NCBI RefSeq assembly: GCF_037975245.1
Contig: NC_092574.1
Coordinates: 14,042,713 to 14,106,712 of the forward strand
DNA from: Apostichopus japonicus
Taxonomy: Eukaryota > Echinodermata > Holothuroidea > Aspidochirotida > Stichopodidae
Reading direction: 5' to 3'
Length of the DNA stretch: 64,000 nt
In this document: in pieces, positions 61,147 to 64,000 of the stretch
Numbering within the stretch: position 1 is the stretch's first letter
Layout: every line of letters starts with the position of its first letter
Program-made: the position numbers and the translations under genes
The notes under the pieces: generated by a model
The model's input: only the letters and a program-made list of their open reading frames with translations
Told to the model about the DNA's origin: nothing
Database searches by the model: none

Positions 61147-64000
61147 TCTACCATTCTTTACATGTTTTAGTTTCTCCTTCTCGTTAGTTTCTTCTTATTT
61201 TTAAAACCAGCAACGGCAGCGGCAGCAGATGGGAGCTGGGTTTAGCGGCTTGCTTTATTCCTTGTGCCAGTCTACCCATGCACGCCGTTCGTATTGTTCA
61301 TTACGAGGCAATGGTCCGGGGAAACAGTGGCCACCTAATTTCCATAATGCGTGCGACTTTCATAACGATCTCTCTGGAGCAATGAATACCCTTCTTGAAC
61401 CTTGTATAACGTTACACACACACCGCCAATTCTGTCGTTAAAAAAAAGGACTTTGCGGGGGGAAAAAAAACTTTGTAGGTACAGGGTCATGTCCCGATCG
61501 ACACCGATGTTGGACAAGCTTGGTTTAGTTGTGAGGTGTTAATACAGAGGTGATGGTTAAAGTTAAGTATTGGTGTATGTGCTTTGATCATTTCACGACC
61601 GCTCACACTCGTCGTGGCTTTTGGTCAAGTTTGTATAAATAATTAAGCAAGTCATATCGCTTATTGGTGGCGCTATAGAGGTCTTTTATGAGACAAAACA
61701 CTTTGCGAGTGAACCACATGGATGTGATGGGAGGGCCTTGGTAAAGTTTGAAAAATTAAACAACGATGTCATATATTACAAATATTAGGAAATATTAATA
61801 TTAATATCAGAAGAAATAATATCTTTCATAATAGTTAAAAATATAATTCATATGGTAAAAAAAAGAAAACCGTGTACTGGTTTTGTTTTAATTGTCTGTA
61901 GCTGTATACGACGAGAAATTAACAATTCAATGTTTAATTTTTTTTTATCTAATGTTAATAAAAAGTGCACAACGGGACAAGGTTATAGTGTCCTTTTTGT
62001 GTACTCAACGCCTGTGTCATTTTCTCAAATTTTCTACGGGTCTTCCATTTTTTTATTTGGTTAATCAAGCAAGATAACCCCCCCAAAAATTGGATTATCT
62101 CCTGGCTGCCCATATAAATCCATAAATCCATCCTCTTTTTTATTAGTATTTTAACAGTATTGTTCTTACCAAATCGTCGGCACTAAGCATTTGTTTCATA
62201 GACTAATTCGGAACTTGAAAACTGGTAACAAAATATGAGGTTATCAAAATCACTATAAATGACGATTACGGCAATCAATTTCAGGTTTGAAAGCCTGTTC
62301 TCAGCCCAGTCTCTGTCTTTTTATCTATATATATCTCTCTCTTTCTCTTTCATTTTGTATCTTTTTTGATCATCACTTATTGCGTCATTATGACGTCAAT
62401 GAGTTGCAAAAATCATCAACGATTTATTGATTAAATGAGCAGTCGAGTGGGTTTTGTTGTAATGCTCTCAGCTTATTTTCAAACCAACGATTTCATCTCA
62501 TAATTTTGTCATTCACCGCGTCTCTTATGAACAGTTTTTTTGTTGTTGTATGTGTGTTTGTTGAATGAATATCACTTTTCTTTTCTCGTGATTATAATGA
62601 GACGCGAGACGTTTTATCTCGTTTAAAAAGTCCCCTCCTATCAAGATTGTCCTAAAAGCTAATTATCACACGTAGATTATATGGCCTTCTTTCTTTCTTT
62701 CTCTCTTTCTTTCATACATTCTTTTTTTTTTTTGGTCGACGGCGAAAAGAAACACAGACGATAAACCAAAGACTGTTCTAATTACAGACAGCTGTGATTG
62801 CGTTGTGTTTCACAGTGAGAATCTCCAATGGAAGCAAAATAGCAAATATCAATCAATTTTTCTTTAATGACCAAAAATGGACGTCTTATTTTGCCTTTAA
62901 AAGTTCATTGATGAACTATGCCGAACGGGAATAAATACGCCCCTAGATTTCTATTGAAGAAAGACGGTCGTATTAATCAGTTTGATATTTTGTCATTTTT
63001 TTTTCGATTGGAGAGCACGTGAGGCGTTGACAAAAACTTGAAGAGTGAAGAGGTAGGGAAAATTGGGTAAATTGAGAGTCGACGTTCGCGTCGTGAGTGC
63101 GACGCTGTCGGATATATTCCTAGCCATCTGCTAACCTCGACTGGCTACCTATAGTCTTACGACCGTCAGAGCAAAAGGAAAAGGCAAATAATCAAGAAAG
63201 AAAGGAAGGGAAAAAATAATACTCGGTGAGATAACAAAGACGAGATTCCATTAAACATAAAATTTTGTTTCCCTTGCCGATTTTTGTGTCCAGAAATCCG
63301 CGTTATCGATGAGCAGATTGCATTTAGGCTCTCGGAGACGAGCTACCTTTTGGTTCGGTCGTCCTGTCGGCACAATGGACCGTCTGCCTCGCGCAACCAA
63401 CATAAACCTTCGGGCTATGTCCCAGCTAACACCAAATACAGCAAATTGTAATTATTTCATCTAAAAAGTCGAGAAATGAGATAGATAATTTGACAAAAAT
63501 GAGGTTAATCTTAAGGTTGACGATGCCAAAGACCACAAGGCGGCGTGTTGACGACATTGTCTTGTCAGGTGCCGTGACTCGCCTCGACAGCTGGTCCTAG
63601 CGAAGGGTTACTGGGGGTTTGGCGACTCAAGACTCGTATACATCTATTTGACGAAAATGCCTTACTCTTCGTGTCTAATTTCTATAAGAAAGTATTCTAG
63701 AAAAAACAAAAAACCTGACGCAAATGATCCAAATGCCAGTTTCGAGACACTGCCGACACACGTGCCGGCCACAGCAGGTCTTCTTGTGCCACGGCAGCAA
63801 AGCGCAGTGGCTTCGGGATGTACACCTAGCTATACTGTAGCTTGTGTAGGAATTAAAATAAACAACAGTGATGGCAGGTTGCCCGTGTTTGGGTTCCGAT
63901 TTATCTTTTGGCAGATGAACGGATGCCGAATCTTGTAAGACCTTCGGAAACGCTGATTGGCCACCACAATCTTACGCAGTTAATAATATGGGTCCCAGCT
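61145..64000. other. Noncoding; right edge locally CpG-richer
   Basis: 61145-62990 is AT-rich with a TTTC run near 62685-62715 and TGACGTCA at 62391. From about 63060 to 63970 CpG and GC rise. An open frame of 96 codons at 63648-63938 has no family resemblance I can name. This could be the approach to a gene beyond the right edge, but no splice site or domain supports a call. Confidence 0.35.

Noticed and set aside
63648-63938. 96-codon open frame at the right edge as a gene
   Set aside because: No recognisable family or domain. Left as noncoding pending transcript evidence.

Overview
This window is eukaryotic and reads like the genome of a marine invertebrate deuterostome, most likely an echinoderm. 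That placement is an inference. It rests on a ParaHox Xlox/Pdx first exon, short exons in long introns with GT..AG signals, an AT-rich background full of TAGGCCTA words and TA microsatellites, tRNA-derived SINEs, hAT-type MITEs, and a degenerate non-LTR retrotransposon with a zinc-knuckle gag. I cannot resolve the class (sea cucumber, sea star and so on) by eye. There are no operons, prokaryotic ribosome sites or CRISPR arrays.

Layout. 1-10408 is mostly repeat-rich noncoding DNA, probably part of intron 1 of the Xlox gene. It holds several TA microsatellites (one punctuated by AGGCCT every 16 bp), a very long ATC microsatellite and a tRNA-derived SINE. 10409-10994 (minus strand) is exon 1 of Xlox/Pdx, with the PBC-binding hexapeptide and a clean splice donor. 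The homeobox exon is not in the window. 11.0-31.5 kb has no gene I recognise, only minisatellites, G-rich tracts, MITE-like ends and two possible coding remnants. 31.5-33.6 kb holds a GGA-rich dispersed repeat and a roughly 180-bp satellite. 34.6-36.65 kb holds a duplicated module: a minisatellite plus a 59-codon exon of an ABCC (MRP-type) transporter. The first copy has lost its splice donor and the second is cut short where a non-LTR retroelement (about 36.65-40.37 kb) begins. 40602-40680 and 41861-42154 (plus strand) are the last two exons of SRP68, with an apparent 1-nt frameshift in the last one. 44.2-45.85 kb contains a GC-rich minisatellite and a roughly 160-bp tandem array in which every unit carries a tRNA-like Pol III promoter pair on the minus strand. 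46.4-50.3 kb is a mosaic of repeats, including a large inverted-repeat element and a hAT-type MITE with an exact 8-bp target-site duplication. 50.3-64 kb is noncoding with G-rich and pyrimidine-rich tracts, microsatellites and one more tRNA-like element.

The recognisable genes do not form a pathway. Xlox is a developmental transcription factor (gut and endocrine patterning in the family), SRP68 is a housekeeping subunit of the signal recognition particle, and the ABCC exon looks like a stranded gene fragment. Most of the interest lies in repeat biology: tandem tRNA-like units, a captured exon in a minisatellite, a nested hairpin element, and a strong excess of poly(G)/poly(C) runs and TGACGTCA sites in an AT-rich background.
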